From: Jeotgalibacillus alimentarius
GTDB taxonomy: Bacteria; Bacillota; Bacilli; Bacillales; Jeotgalibacillaceae
Reading direction: 5' to 3'
Length of the DNA stretch: 49,773 bases
NCBI RefSeq assembly: GCF_000829445.1
Contig: NZ_JXRQ01000027.1
Location: 1 to 49,773, forward strand
Part shown: one piece after another, positions 19,010 to 27,575 of the stretch
How positions within the stretch are numbered: the first letter of the stretch is position 1
Layout of the letters: each line of letters begins with the position of its first letter
Position numbers and translations under genes: made by a program
Notes under the pieces: generated by a model
Told to the model about the DNA's origin: nothing
The model's input: the letters and a program-made list of their open reading frames with translations, nothing else
Database searches by the model: none

Positions 19010-19042
19010 AACCGTCCGATTTGATCGGGCGGTTCTTTTTTA
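19010..19042 (+). terminator. Terminator of the quorum-sensing pair
   Basis: Arms ACCGTCCGAT and ATCGGGCGGT with loop TTG, then CTTTTTTA. Confidence 0.88.
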
Positions 19043-19163
19043 TGTTTATTTAGGCGTGCGGTGACTTTTTACATATAAGTGTTGATTTATGAGACCTTGG
19101 AACAATTTTTCTAAAAAAATTTCCAACTGTTTTTGACAAAATGTTTGGATTTTTCCCAACTTT

Positions 19164-19200
19164 AAAACCCTCTCTTCTGTTGGTCAGATGAGAGGGTTTA
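19164..19200 (-). terminator. Terminator of the IDEAL-domain gene
   Basis: AAACCCTCTC and GAGAGGGTTT arms; on the minus strand TTTT follows. The stretch 19043-19163 shows nothing else. Confidence 0.8.
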
Positions 19201-19226
19201 TGGCTCGCTTCGGGTTCGGGCTTTCA

Positions 19227-19685
19227 TTACTGTGCTGCCTCCTCTGTTTTCAGCTGGTCAGTAAGCTGCATAAACAGGTCACGGTCTCCTTCCAGGAGGG
19301 CTTTATCGATCAGTCTGTAAAGGTTCTGCATCTCAAGGTTGCCGATTTCTTCATTCATCGCTTCTTCCTCCTCGTCTGCCTGAATTTGCTCAACGTAGAA
19401 TTGTGATACTGCTTTTAGATGATCAACCAGATCTGATATTTGCAGCAGCTGGAACAGCGGGATTCTAAAGATCCTTGTGCCACGCTGGAAAACAAAGATA
19501 TCAGTCAGGTTTTCGATTTGGCGTGTTTTTAGATTAATTCTGATTTCGTTTGATTCGACCGGGATAAATTGATAGACTTCCTCTCCCTTTACGACGGAGA
19601 AGTATTGGTACGCGAATACCAGCTTGAGCTCATGGCCTTCCTGAAGCGTGTAAAACGGCTTCATCATTTTAACGGTCAGCAGCAT
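19227..19685 (-). CDS. IDEAL-domain protein of unknown function
   Basis: A 152-residue soluble protein. Residues about 1-90 are beta-rich (QYFSVVKGEEVYQFIPVES); an acidic linker (ADEEEEAMNEE) leads to a C-terminal helix pair NLYRLIDKALLEGDRDLFMQ that matches the IDEAL domain found at the end of several small Bacillales proteins such as YpiB. IDEAL domains are short and of unknown function. Strong site AGGAGGGAG before ATG. The gene stands alone with its own terminator. Confidence 0.7.
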   Translation of the reverse strand: MLLTVKMMKPFYTLQEGHELKLVFAYQYFSVVKGEEVYQFIPVESNEIRINLKTRQIENLTDIFVFQRGTRIFRIPLFQLLQISDLVDHLKAVSQFYVEQIQADEEEEAMNEEIGNLEMQNLYRLIDKALLEGDRDLFMQLTDQLKTEEAAQ

Positions 19686-20103
19686 TGTTCTCCCTCCTGT
19701 CTTTAGTTGTAGTCAATAGTCGCAGATCCTATCTGTGGATCTGCCCCTTATGCTGAATAGGAGTTTCACGTCTTAAAGCGTAAAGAGATTTACTGGTTAA
19801 GTCATTTAAGCTGAATATTGTTTAAATATTCAGTACTTTAACATAATTATCGTATATTTTATGCAAAATGAAAAGGAAAAATGTTTGAATATTTTGTGGA
19901 TAGCACATTGTATGCTGGTTATTAAGGAAATTTTTCTGATGAATCATAAAATTTAAGGTGGTTGTATTTTACTTTTTGGGAGATAACAGTAGAATGTTCT
20001 GATTAGTTCGGAAAATTTGATTTCAAATTTTTGGTTATATTTTAGCGCAGTGAAGTATTTTGTCAGAAAGAAGGGGATTTTGCAGTTGTTTGTGCTTAGA
20101 GTG
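19686..20103. other. AT-rich intergenic stretch
   Basis: About 420 bases between the divergently read IDEAL gene start and the serA terminator. It is AT-rich and should contain the IDEAL-gene promoter on the minus strand; I see no gene, repeat or clear hexamer pair. Confidence 0.5.
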
Positions 20104-20141
20104 AAAAGCGAAGACCCGGGACAGTCCCGGGTCTTCGCTTT
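20104..20141 (-). terminator. serA terminator formed by palindrome P (copy 2)
   Basis: A perfect 15-bp stem (GCGAAGACCCGGGAC arm) with a one-base centre, flanked by AAAA and CTTT so it can terminate on either strand. It starts 5 bases after the serA stop codon. Confidence 0.85.
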
Positions 20142-20142
20142 C

Positions 20143-21327
20143 TTAGTGCCAGCCGTTTGCGATGTGTCGTGCGCGGATGACGCCTTCTATTTTTTGGAGT
20201 CTGTTCATGATGTCTGTTGCTTCTTCGTCGTTCAGTTTGTTGTCGATATCGATTAGTGTGTAGGCAAATTCTCCACGGCTGCGGTTGAGCATGTCTGCGA
20301 TGTTGAAGTTGCGTTCCGCTAGCAGCTGTGAGAATTGACCGAGCATATTTGGAATGTTACGGTGCATGATCGTCAGGCGGCCTGGTGATGTAAGCGGCAG
20401 GCTGACATTTGGCAGATTGACGGCATTTTTGATATTACCTGTTTCAAGGTAATTCTTCAGCTGTCTTGCTGCCATGATCGCACAGTTTTCTTCGGATTCA
20501 GTTGTTGATGCGCCAAGATGCGGTGTAGCCACTACATTGTCCATGCCAAAAATATCATCGCTCGGGAAATCTGTAATGTATTTGCCGACTGTTCCGTCCT
20601 GGAGTGCAGTTTTCAATGCTCCGTGATCAACGAGTTCTCCACGTGCAAAGTTAATGAAGTGAATGCCTTTTTTCATGGCTTTAAATGCTTTTTCATCAAT
20701 AATACCGGTTGTTTTAGGGCTGAGCGGCACGTGGATCGTGATGAAATCACACTGCGAAAGCAACTCTTCAAGCTGGTGCACGCGCTTAACACTTCTTGAA
20801 ATGGTCCACGCAACATCTACTGACACAAATGGATCATAGGCCATCACTTCCATGTCGAGTGCAAGGGCATCGTTGGCTACGACTGATCCGATATTACCGA
20901 GCCCGATAACACCGAGCTTTTTGCCGGCTACTTCATGTCCGATAAACGCTTTTTTGTTTGCTTCCACTTTTTCAGAGATTTCAGTTTCTCCTTTTAGCGA
21001 GTGGGTCCACTGTACGGCACGGAACAGGTTACGCGAGCTTGCAATCAGGCATGAGATCACGAGTTCTTTAACTGCATTAGCGTTCGCACCAGGTGTGTTG
21101 AACACAACGACGCCCTGTTCAGAGCACTGGTCGATCGGGATATTATTCGTTCCGGCACCAGCCCGGGCAATGGCCTGAACGGTTTCAGGAATTGGCTGTC
21201 CGTGAAGCTTATGGCTTCTCAGCAAAATGGCATCCGGGTCATTGCCTGCGTTGATCTCGTATTGTTCATCTAAAAGCTTCAGTCCTGCATCAGCGATTTT
21301 GTTATAGGTTTGAATCTGATAAGTCAA
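20143..21327 (-). CDS. serA: D-3-phosphoglycerate dehydrogenase (short form with ACT domain)
   Basis: A 394-residue enzyme for the first step of serine synthesis from 3-phosphoglycerate. The Rossmann motif is GVIGLGNIGS around 140; GAGTNNIP and the catalytic VATPHLGAST (His) region follow; residues about 318-394 are an ACT domain, the usual serine-feedback module. The start is TTG, 9 bases after AGGAGG. serC lies upstream on the same strand, but two inverted R1 repeats separate them by 510 bases. Confidence 0.95.
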   Translation of the reverse strand: MTYQIQTYNKIADAGLKLLDEQYEINAGNDPDAILLRSHKLHGQPIPETVQAIARAGAGTNNIPIDQCSEQGVVVFNTPGANANAVKELVISCLIASSRNLFRAVQWTHSLKGETEISEKVEANKKAFIGHEVAGKKLGVIGLGNIGSVVANDALALDMEVMAYDPFVSVDVAWTISRSVKRVHQLEELLSQCDFITIHVPLSPKTTGIIDEKAFKAMKKGIHFINFARGELVDHGALKTALQDGTVGKYITDFPSDDIFGMDNVVATPHLGASTTESEENCAIMAARQLKNYLETGNIKNAVNLPNVSLPLTSPGRLTIMHRNIPNMLGQFSQLLAERNFNIADMLNRSRGEFAYTLIDIDNKLNDEEATDIMNRLQKIEGVIRARHIANGWH

Positions 21328-21390
21328 CGTAGAGAACCTCCTGATATAAATAAGTTAGGGTGATGCTTGTATAAAAGCTGGAGACCTTTG

Positions 21391-21500
21391 TTTCAGGCGG
21401 AGGCTTTCCGAGCGGTGGTCGCTAAGCCTCCTCGGCTTCGCCTGCGGGGTCTCAGCTATCCCACTTATCGCTCCGGAGTCCCCGCCTTCCACTCCGGTCA
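21391..21500 (-). repeat. GC-rich interspersed repeat R1, copy b
   Basis: Contains GGCTTTCCG, GCCTCCTCGGCTTCGCCTG and GGGGTCTCAGC, the reverse orientation of copy c 190 bp away. Together b and c fill most of the serC-serA gap; 21501-21690 between them is AT-rich with no gene. Confidence 0.8.
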
Positions 21501-21690
21501 CCAGCGGATGGGTTTTCGATATCTAAATAGTATAGAAGTAAATAAGTCCAGTTGATTAAGAAAGTTTATTACCTATTATGCATTTGACTTAAAAATCTGA
21601 TTGTAAAATGAAATGACACTTAAATATAGAAGTATCTACATTATATCCATCAATTAACTTGATGAGGCAGTGTTAATATATTCATCAAAG

Positions 21691-21812
21691 CGTTGACCGT
21701 AGCGGAGGGTGGCGACTCCAGCAGGATAAGTCGGACAGGTGAGACCCCGCAAGGCGAAGCCTGAGGAGGCTCACCGCCGACCCTGCGGAAAGCGCCACCC
21801 GCAGCGAAGGTC
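21691..21812 (+). repeat. GC-rich interspersed repeat R1, copy c
   Basis: Forward copy with GGCGACTCCAGCAGGAT, GGTGAGACCCCGC, GAGGAGGCTCACCG and GCGGAAAGCG. It lies 26 bases downstream of the serC stop. Confidence 0.85.
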
Positions 21813-21837
21813 ATAAGCGGTTATTGAATTCCACCTT

Positions 21838-22917
21838 CTACTTCATCGTCTCCTCAAACTCCCGCATGGCCCCACACAGCCGCTCCACATGCTCAAGCGG
21901 CATCGCGTTATAAATGCTCGCGCGCATGCCACCTACTGATCGGTGTCCTTTTAATTCTACAAGCTGTTTCGCTGCTGCGAAGTGTAAAAATGCACGGTCT
22001 GTTTCTACGCTGTCTGTTTTAAAAGGAACATTCATGAGTGAACGGTCTTCCTTTTTAACAGGCGAATGGAAAATGGTCGATTGATCAATTGTTTCATATA
22101 ATAAGGAAGCTTTTTCACGGTTGCGCCTTTCAACCTCTTTAACGCCCCCGAGTGAATCAATCCACTCAAGCATGAGACCGATCATATATATGCCGAATGT
22201 CGGCGGTGTATGATAGAGCGAATCTGCTTTTGTATGCGTTTCGTAGTTCAGCATGGTCGGCAATCCATCAGGTGCATGTCCGATCAGGTCGTCCCGGATG
22301 ATCACGACTGTGACGCCGGATGGCCCGAGATTTTTTTGTGCACCTGCGTAGATCATGCCGTAATCGCTGACGTTAATCTCCTCTGACAGGATACCGGAGG
22401 ACCAGTCATTGATGATCGGCGCATCAGTTTTTGGCAGGTGCGTAAATCGCGTTCCTTCTATTGTATTGTTACCGGTGATGTGGACGTAGGATAAATTTTT
22501 TGAGTGTGTAATCTGAGAGAGATCAGGAATTTGTCTGAACTGATCCTCTTCGGATGTTGCTGTGACAGTGGTTTGTCCGACCTTTTTAGCCTCTTTTAGT
22601 GCTTTTTGGGACCAAGATCCTGTAATAATATAGGCCGCTTCGTGATCTTTTTGTAACAAATTTAACGGAATCATGCTGAATTGTAACGATGCACCACCCT
22701 GTAAAAATAATATTTTGTAGTTTTCAGGGATGTTCATCAGTTTTCTCAAGAGCTGTTTTGTATTGGACAAAATTTCCTCGAAGGCTTTTGACCGGTGACT
22801 CATTTCAAGTACCGATATGCCGGCGTGATTCGTGTCGACGAGTTCAGATTGTGCTCGCATCAGTACTTCGAGCGGCATAGCTGAAGGCCCCGCCGAAAAG
22901 TTGACGACTCGATCCAT
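21838..22917 (-). CDS. serC: Phosphoserine aminotransferase
   Basis: A 359-residue PLP enzyme converting 3-phosphohydroxypyruvate and glutamate to phosphoserine. NFSAGPSAMP at the start is diagnostic; the PLP lysine is in MIYAGAQKNLGPSGV (about residue 195); FKTDSVETD and LKGHRSVGGMRASIYNAMP close the substrate pocket. It acts after SerA, whose gene is next on the strand. A good sigma-A promoter lies upstream. Confidence 0.95.
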   Translation of the reverse strand: MDRVVNFSAGPSAMPLEVLMRAQSELVDTNHAGISVLEMSHRSKAFEEILSNTKQLLRKLMNIPENYKILFLQGGASLQFSMIPLNLLQKDHEAAYIITGSWSQKALKEAKKVGQTTVTATSEEDQFRQIPDLSQITHSKNLSYVHITGNNTIEGTRFTHLPKTDAPIINDWSSGILSEEINVSDYGMIYAGAQKNLGPSGVTVVIIRDDLIGHAPDGLPTMLNYETHTKADSLYHTPPTFGIYMIGLMLEWIDSLGGVKEVERRNREKASLLYETIDQSTIFHSPVKKEDRSLMNVPFKTDSVETDRAFLHFAAAKQLVELKGHRSVGGMRASIYNAMPLEHVERLCGAMREFEETMK

Positions 22918-22979
22918 CAGGTTTCTACTCCTCTCTTACACTTTAAATCATTAAAATATCCTTTCCAATAATAGAGTAT

Positions 22980-23008
22980 AGTATAGTCCTCACGTGTACA
23001 CATGTCAA
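22980..23008 (-). promoter_or_regulatory. serC promoter with palindromic operator candidate
   Basis: TTGACA (23003-23008), a 17-bp spacer and TATACT (22980-22985). The spacer contains the 8-bp palindrome GTGTACAC, extended to 14 bp with one mismatched pair (CATGTGTACACGTG), well placed for a repressor. Confidence 0.75.
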
Positions 23009-23062
23009 CGCTGTATAGACAAATTTGACCGTAATGTAATTGTTATCTCTCTCTAACTTGTT

Positions 23063-23095
23063 TGTTATTGCTGTGAAATGTATGCGTGTTATGCT
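23063..23095 (+). promoter_or_regulatory. WalR-like box and extended -10 before the YocH-like gene
   Basis: TGTTAT-N5-TGAAAT (23063-23079) differs at one position from the WalR consensus of two TGTWAH hexamers 5 bp apart; TGTTATGCT (23087-23095) is an extended -10. In B. subtilis yocH is a known WalRK target. Confidence 0.5.
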
Positions 23096-23129
23096 AGGTC
23101 CTGTTAGTGAAAAGGAGGTAATTCAATTT

Positions 23130-23933
23130 ATGAAAAAGCAAATCGTTGCACTAACTGCAATCGCAGCATTATCAACAGGCGCAGCAGCGTCAGCATCAGC
23201 AGCAGATTATTCAGTCAAAAAAGGTGATACTCTTTGGAGCATCTCTCAAAATAATAATGTAACAGTAGAACAAATTCAGGAGTGGAACAATCTATCTTCT
23301 ACTCTAATCTTCCCGGCACAAACGCTTAAGGTTTCTGGTGAAGCACAAGCTGCTTCAACTTCAAATGACACTTATACAGTAGTGAAAGGCGACACACTTT
23401 ATAAGATCGCTCAAGCACACGGTATTACTGTAGGTGAACTTATGAGCTGGAATGGCCTTTCAAGTGACCTGATCTTCCCAGGACAGGAATTCTCAGTAGC
23501 TGGACAAGCGGCAGCTCCAGCAGTATCTCAGGCGGCAGCTCCAGCAGTATCTCAGGCTGCAGCACCGGCACAGAGCTCAGGTCAAACTCAGTCAGCTGAA
23601 GGTGTACAAGGAACAGGTGGCGAAGCGCCATCATCTGATGCAGTTCAGGAAATGACAGTTACAGCTACAGCATACACTGCTTATTGTGCAGGCTGCTCTG
23701 GCGTAACAGCAACTGGAATCGACCTACGTTCGAATCCTAACCAGAAAGTAATCGCAGTAGACCCTAACGTAATTCCACTTGGATCACGTGTATGGGTTGA
23801 AGGTTACGGAGAAGCAATCGCTGGAGATACTGGCGGCGCAATCAAAGGAAATAAAATCGACCTATTTATTCCTTCTCAACAAGCTGCGCTTAACTATGGC
23901 GTACAAACTGTAGATATCAAGATCCTTGATTAA
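23130..23933 (+). CDS. YocH-like cell-wall protein with two LysM domains and a 3D domain
   Basis: A 267-residue exported protein: signal peptide 1-27 (ending ASA), LysM 1 about 29-72 (YSVKKGDTLWSISQ), LysM 2 about 84-127 (YTVVKGDTLYKIAQ), an Ala/Pro/Gln linker with three AAPAVSQ/AAPAQS repeats, then a C-terminal 3D domain (about 175-267) with its conserved aspartates in VDPNVIPLG, GDTGG and KIDLF. LysM binds peptidoglycan; 3D domains are related to lytic transglycosylase MltA. ATG at 23130 follows AAGGAGGT by 10 bases; an upstream in-frame start has no ribosome site. Confidence 0.9.
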   Translation: MKKQIVALTAIAALSTGAAASASAADYSVKKGDTLWSISQNNNVTVEQIQEWNNLSSTLIFPAQTLKVSGEAQAASTSNDTYTVVKGDTLYKIAQAHGITVGELMSWNGLSSDLIFPGQEFSVAGQAAAPAVSQAAAPAVSQAAAPAQSSGQTQSAEGVQGTGGEAPSSDAVQEMTVTATAYTAYCAGCSGVTATGIDLRSNPNQKVIAVDPNVIPLGSRVWVEGYGEAIAGDTGGAIKGNKIDLFIPSQQAALNYGVQTVDIKILD

Positions 23934-23952
23934 TAGGATTTTATAATAAAAG

Positions 23953-23986
23953 AAACCCCGTCGTTCTGCTGAGCGACGGGGTTTTT
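23953..23986 (+). terminator. Terminator of the YocH-like gene
   Basis: AAACCCCGTCG and CGACGGGGTTT perfect arms, then TT; symmetrical A and T runs. Confidence 0.9.
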
Positions 23987-24062
23987 GGTTGGTTGTGAGG
24001 TTATTGGAATGAAAGGTTACTGATTTGAGTGTGAACTCTGGGGTGGTATGGTCGGGCCTCAA

Positions 24063-24245
24063 TTCCTTCAAGTTGAACGATATTTCCATCAACCCTGAAT
24101 TTATTCCCTCAATTTTGGAATGATTCCTTCAGAAGTCAATTTATTTCCTTCAGCCTCTTATAGGCGTTCGATATTTCCTTCACTGAGGCGCGAAATTCCA
24201 TCAGCACGTACATGATATCCATCAGCACTTGAGTTTTTTCCATCA
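24063..24245 (+). repeat. 21-bp phased motif array B (nine TTCCNTCA units)
   Basis: TTCCATCA/TTCCTTCA/TTCCCTCA starts at 24063, 24084, 24104, 24124, 24145, 24175, 24196, 24217 (ATCCATCA) and 24238. Steps are 21, 20, 20, 21, 30, 21, 21, 21. The ~13 bases between motifs are unrelated. G-rich sequence (GGGGTGG) precedes and CCCACCCACC follows. The array lies between convergent genes and explains the 23987-24293 gap. Confidence 0.9.
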
Positions 24246-24293
24246 CCCACCCACCTAGCTAGCCCCCACCGGCCCCGTGCCAGCCTCCATTCC

Positions 24294-24485
24294 CTAGTTA
24301 ATAAACGCATCCAGCATATAGAAAAACCCGGCGATCGACATGAGTATTCCTACGCCGCGGTAGAAAATCACAGACAGCTCACTCTGCTCAGCATTGACCA
24401 GCCAGCCGATTGCAATAAACCACGGAATGGCCGGTTTCCACGTAATCATCAGACTGAAAAATAACAGAAAAAATCCTTGTACCAT
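24294..24485 (-). CDS. Small membrane protein, DUF6199-like
   Basis: A 63-residue protein with two hydrophobic segments (about 3-30 and 43-61). The pattern of an aromatic-rich first helix, a Pro-Trp turn (KPAIPWFIAIGW), an acidic Glu-rich centre and Arg followed by Gly-rich helix resembles the DUF6199 group of Bacillota. The ribosome site (AAAGAAG) is weak. Function unknown. Confidence 0.6.
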   Translation of the reverse strand: MVQGFFLLFFSLMITWKPAIPWFIAIGWLVNAEQSELSVIFYRGVGILMSIAGFFYMLDAFIN

Positions 24486-24558
24486 GTTTGTCTTCTTTTA
24501 ACACATTATCAATTATTAATGGTAATACAGTGTTCATCCTCCATCAATGGAACATTCT

Positions 24559-24597
24559 AAAAAAAGCTGAACAGGCTTTTTGGCGCCTGTTCAGCTC
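24559..24597 (-). terminator. Terminator of the SLH protein gene
   Basis: AGCTGAACAGGC and GCCTGTTCAGCT arms, then TTTTTT on the minus strand. Confidence 0.9.
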
Positions 24598-24622
24598 TGA
24601 TACTTACTCAACTTTATTCAAC

Positions 24623-25870
24623 TTAGAATAATACAAGCCCGGTTGCTTTATCAACCTTAATTTCACGGTCACCCTGGCTCGAGTAGCTCATGAATACATA
24701 GCTGCCGTTTTCTTCTCTTAGTAGTTCATATTTGTAAATCGTAATCGCTGAATATGAACGTTCTTCACCTTCCATATAGTTCGCCGCTTCTTCAGCAGTC
24801 AGGTTCAGTACCGGCATTTCTTCTTTCGTTTCAAAATATGTTCTATTGTAATCATTTACTTTCCATGTTCCATCATCATTTTTAATTTCAAGGTGATATT
24901 CAGTTACTGGGGTTAAACCTGCTTGTGTATACATAACTTTCAATTCAATTGTATTTTCAGTGTTTTCAATCATTTCAAAACCAAGTTTACTCACGAAGCT
25001 TCCTGTGTAATACAATCCGTCACATGCACGGCACTGATGTTCATAGTTTTCAATGACAGTTGGTTCATATCCAACCGTTACTGATTCAAGCATCTCATCA
25101 CGGAAGTTTTCATATGGAAATACTGGTTCGTTAGGGTCTGTTTTGATCACGTTACTATAAAACGTATCTTTCATTTTATTGAATGTACCTCTTGCCTGCA
25201 CTAATGCCATATCATCGTTCAGCTCTTTTGATTCATAGATCCGGTCGATGAATGCAGCAAGCTGATAGCGTGTTACATCATTGTAAGATGAGAATGTATC
25301 TGCTGATGTACCTGTCGTGATACCGGCATCAACAAGTGCTTTTACATAAGGCGCTTCCCAGCTGTTACTGCTGACATCGTTAAATCCGGTGTCCGTATCA
25401 TTTTCATCAAATGGCAGATCGAATCCTTCCACCAGCATTTTAGCGATCTGAGCTCTGTTCAGGCGGTCTTCAGGATTAAAATTGCCATCTGCGTCCCCTG
25501 ATACAACACCGTCATTTTCAAGAAGTGTTACGTAATCATGTGCCCAGTGCCACTCATCGATATCCGGGAAGTCACTCACATTTTGAGTAGCCTGGATGTT
25601 TCCTATACCATTTGAAATCATTTTCGCAGCTTGTGCACGCGTGATTTCCTGGTAGGGTCTCATTTCATAGCTGACACTGCCATCAGCGTTTGCCTGATCA
25701 TAACCAGTCATAACTCGTTTGAAAAATACACTTTCAATCGGTCCATAAGCGTCACTGTCAACACTCACATCTGTAAATAATTCTTCTGCCTGTGCCCCTG
25801 CTGCAAATCCTAACGATAATACGCCCGCTCCAACAGTTGTCAGCAAGCCTTTTGATAAACGTTTTTTCAT
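24623..25870 (-). CDS. SLH-domain surface protein, paralogue 1
   Basis: A 415-residue exported protein: signal peptide 1-28 (ending AQA), three SLH domains (about 33-88, 97-150, 158-215) and a ~200-residue C-terminal domain of unknown type containing a close Cys pair (CRAC) that might form a disulfide or bind metal. The C-terminal half of that domain (about 300-410) looks like an alpha+beta fold with repeated strand pattern. It is a clear paralogue of the next gene upstream. No enzyme motif is seen. WalR-like hexamers lie upstream. Ribosome site GGAGG is 7 bases from ATG. Confidence 0.85.
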   Translation of the reverse strand: MKKRLSKGLLTTVGAGVLSLGFAAGAQAEELFTDVSVDSDAYGPIESVFFKRVMTGYDQANADGSVSYEMRPYQEITRAQAAKMISNGIGNIQATQNVSDFPDIDEWHWAHDYVTLLENDGVVSGDADGNFNPEDRLNRAQIAKMLVEGFDLPFDENDTDTGFNDVSSNSWEAPYVKALVDAGITTGTSADTFSSYNDVTRYQLAAFIDRIYESKELNDDMALVQARGTFNKMKDTFYSNVIKTDPNEPVFPYENFRDEMLESVTVGYEPTVIENYEHQCRACDGLYYTGSFVSKLGFEMIENTENTIELKVMYTQAGLTPVTEYHLEIKNDDGTWKVNDYNRTYFETKEEMPVLNLTAEEAANYMEGEERSYSAITIYKYELLREENGSYVFMSYSSQGDREIKVDKATGLVLF

Positions 25871-25901
25871 TATGTAATCCTCCGTATGTATAAATTTTAT
25901 T

Positions 25902-25918
25902 GTAATCTAAATGTAACA
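25902..25918 (-). promoter_or_regulatory. WalR-like direct repeat before SLH paralogue 1
   Basis: Minus strand TGTTAC-ATTTA-GATTAC: the first hexamer fits TGTWAH and the second differs at two positions. The same region before paralogue 2 has matching sequence, so the block is conserved after duplication. Confidence 0.35.
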
Positions 25919-26181
25919 TTTAAGTAATCATAAAGAAACATTAAATCCAAATCTCTCCCAAAAATGATACATTAGTCTTTACCCTCATTCCTGATATGTA
26001 AACGTTTGGAAGGTCAAAAACATATTTCTCAAATTTTTATAGCAGGTCTAAAGACAGATAAACGGTGAGTAAAGTATTGTGAGATTGATGAATTCTGATT
26101 ACTTGGTTGTCTGCTGAGAGCTGCATCCAAAACAAATTCACTGAAGATCATACGACGATCAAAATATATTTAATTTAAAAG
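25919..26181. other. AT-rich intergenic stretch
   Basis: Between the two SLH paralogues. It is AT-rich upstream sequence for paralogue 1; I see no gene or repeat in it apart from the box and the terminator at its ends. Confidence 0.5.
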
Positions 26182-26214
26182 AAAAACCGCAGCCATCTTT
26201 CAGCTGCGGTTTTT
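26182..26214 (-). terminator. Terminator of SLH paralogue 2
   Basis: AAAAACCGCAGC and GCTGCGGTTTTT perfect arms. Confidence 0.9.
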
Positions 26215-26222
26215 CCATCAGT

Positions 26223-27488
26223 TCAGTAATAAAAACTGCCTTCTTCCGGATTGAATCTAATGACATACTCATCATTAGAACCATCCGTATTCAGTTGAAT
26301 CAGCCATTCCCCTTCTTCATTCATCCCAATGTCCGTCACACTATAAACTTGTTCCCACTGTTGATAGTTCAGCCGGTAAGATGATTCGATATGATCAAGT
26401 GCTTCTTCTTTTGTCAGGCTGAGCTTAAGTTTGGTACCTTTGTAGAACTCAGCTTCATATCCGTCGAGCTTCCATTGTCCATTCTCTTTTGCAATACTGA
26501 TGACATAATTTGCGGCCGAAAAAAGACCATTTGCTTCTTCATCATATTGGATTGTAATCCGCTCATCACTATATTCAATAATATTTTTATTGAACATATT
26601 TTGTAATGTTGCAGTATACCTTAATCCATCACAATCTCCATTTAGCGCGCATTCTGAGTTAAAAACTTTTTTCAACACAGGTTCATAGTCATCAGTCACA
26701 AGATCTTCGAATCGCCACTCGAAATCTTCATATGTCTTACTGGTCACATTACCTTCCTGCAAAGCTCTTATATAAAAATGTTGAAACTCTCCATACACTT
26801 CCCGCACTTTAAGAAAAATCTGATCCTCGCTTAGTTCAGACTGATTAAGTGAACGTTCAATGAATGCAGCAAGCTGATAGCGCGTGACATTTTCTTCTGG
26901 AGAGAAAGCCGTTTGTGACGTACCAGTCGTGATCTCAGCATCAACTAATGCATGAATATATGCTGCAGCCCAGTGATCACTAGAAACATCATTGAAACCG
27001 GTGTCCAGCTCATTTTCATCGTATGGCAAGTTAAATGCAGTAACGATCATTTTCGCAGCCTGAGCACGCGTTAAATTTTCCTGAGCTTTGAACGTACCGT
27101 CCTCATACCCGCCAACTATCTCTTTCTCATTCATGATCGTGACATAATCATGTGCCCAATGCTGTTCACTCACATCTGTAAATGGACTAATCTCTTGTGT
27201 AGCCATTTTTCCACCTAATGATGCAGTCATCATTTTTGCAGTCTGCGCCCGGGTTACACTTTCAAAAGGACGCATTTCGTAATACATTCCGGAAGAATCC
27301 TGGTACCCTGACATAATGTTCATATGAAACACACTCTCCATCGTTTCATAAACAGGTGAATGCTGCTTAATGTCCGAAAAAATATTTTCAACTGGCTGTT
27401 GTTCTTCTCCGGAAGCAGTTTGTGATAATCCAAATGATAGAATACCTGCACCAATCAGTGCTGAAGCTTTCTTAGTTACTTGATTCAT
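26223..27488 (-). CDS. SLH-domain surface protein, paralogue 2
   Basis: A 421-residue paralogue of the protein at 24623-25870 with the same order: signal peptide (1-26), three SLH domains (about 34-215, including GYEDGTFKAQENLTRAQAAKM) and a C-terminal domain with a cysteine pair (CALNGDC). The shared text YELDTGFNDVSS-like and WAHDYVTI shows recent tandem duplication. ATG at 27488 has AAGGAGG 7 bases upstream; the in-frame codon 15 residues earlier does not. Probably wall-bound through the same polymer as the S-layer. Confidence 0.85.
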   Translation of the reverse strand: MNQVTKKASALIGAGILSFGLSQTASGEEQQPVENIFSDIKQHSPVYETMESVFHMNIMSGYQDSSGMYYEMRPFESVTRAQTAKMMTASLGGKMATQEISPFTDVSEQHWAHDYVTIMNEKEIVGGYEDGTFKAQENLTRAQAAKMIVTAFNLPYDENELDTGFNDVSSDHWAAAYIHALVDAEITTGTSQTAFSPEENVTRYQLAAFIERSLNQSELSEDQIFLKVREVYGEFQHFYIRALQEGNVTSKTYEDFEWRFEDLVTDDYEPVLKKVFNSECALNGDCDGLRYTATLQNMFNKNIIEYSDERITIQYDEEANGLFSAANYVISIAKENGQWKLDGYEAEFYKGTKLKLSLTKEEALDHIESSYRLNYQQWEQVYSVTDIGMNEEGEWLIQLNTDGSNDEYVIRFNPEEGSFYY

Positions 27489-27575
27489 CTTATACCTCCT
27501 TATGTATTTGACAAAGCCCAACGACAAAATCATTTCCCATCAAAACTTTGAACCATTCGTTTATCGTGATGGACC

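Noticed and set aside
22918-23129. Riboswitch or T-box leader before serC
   Set aside because: The serC promoter places the start only about 60 bases before the ATG, and no T-box or SAM-type motif is seen.
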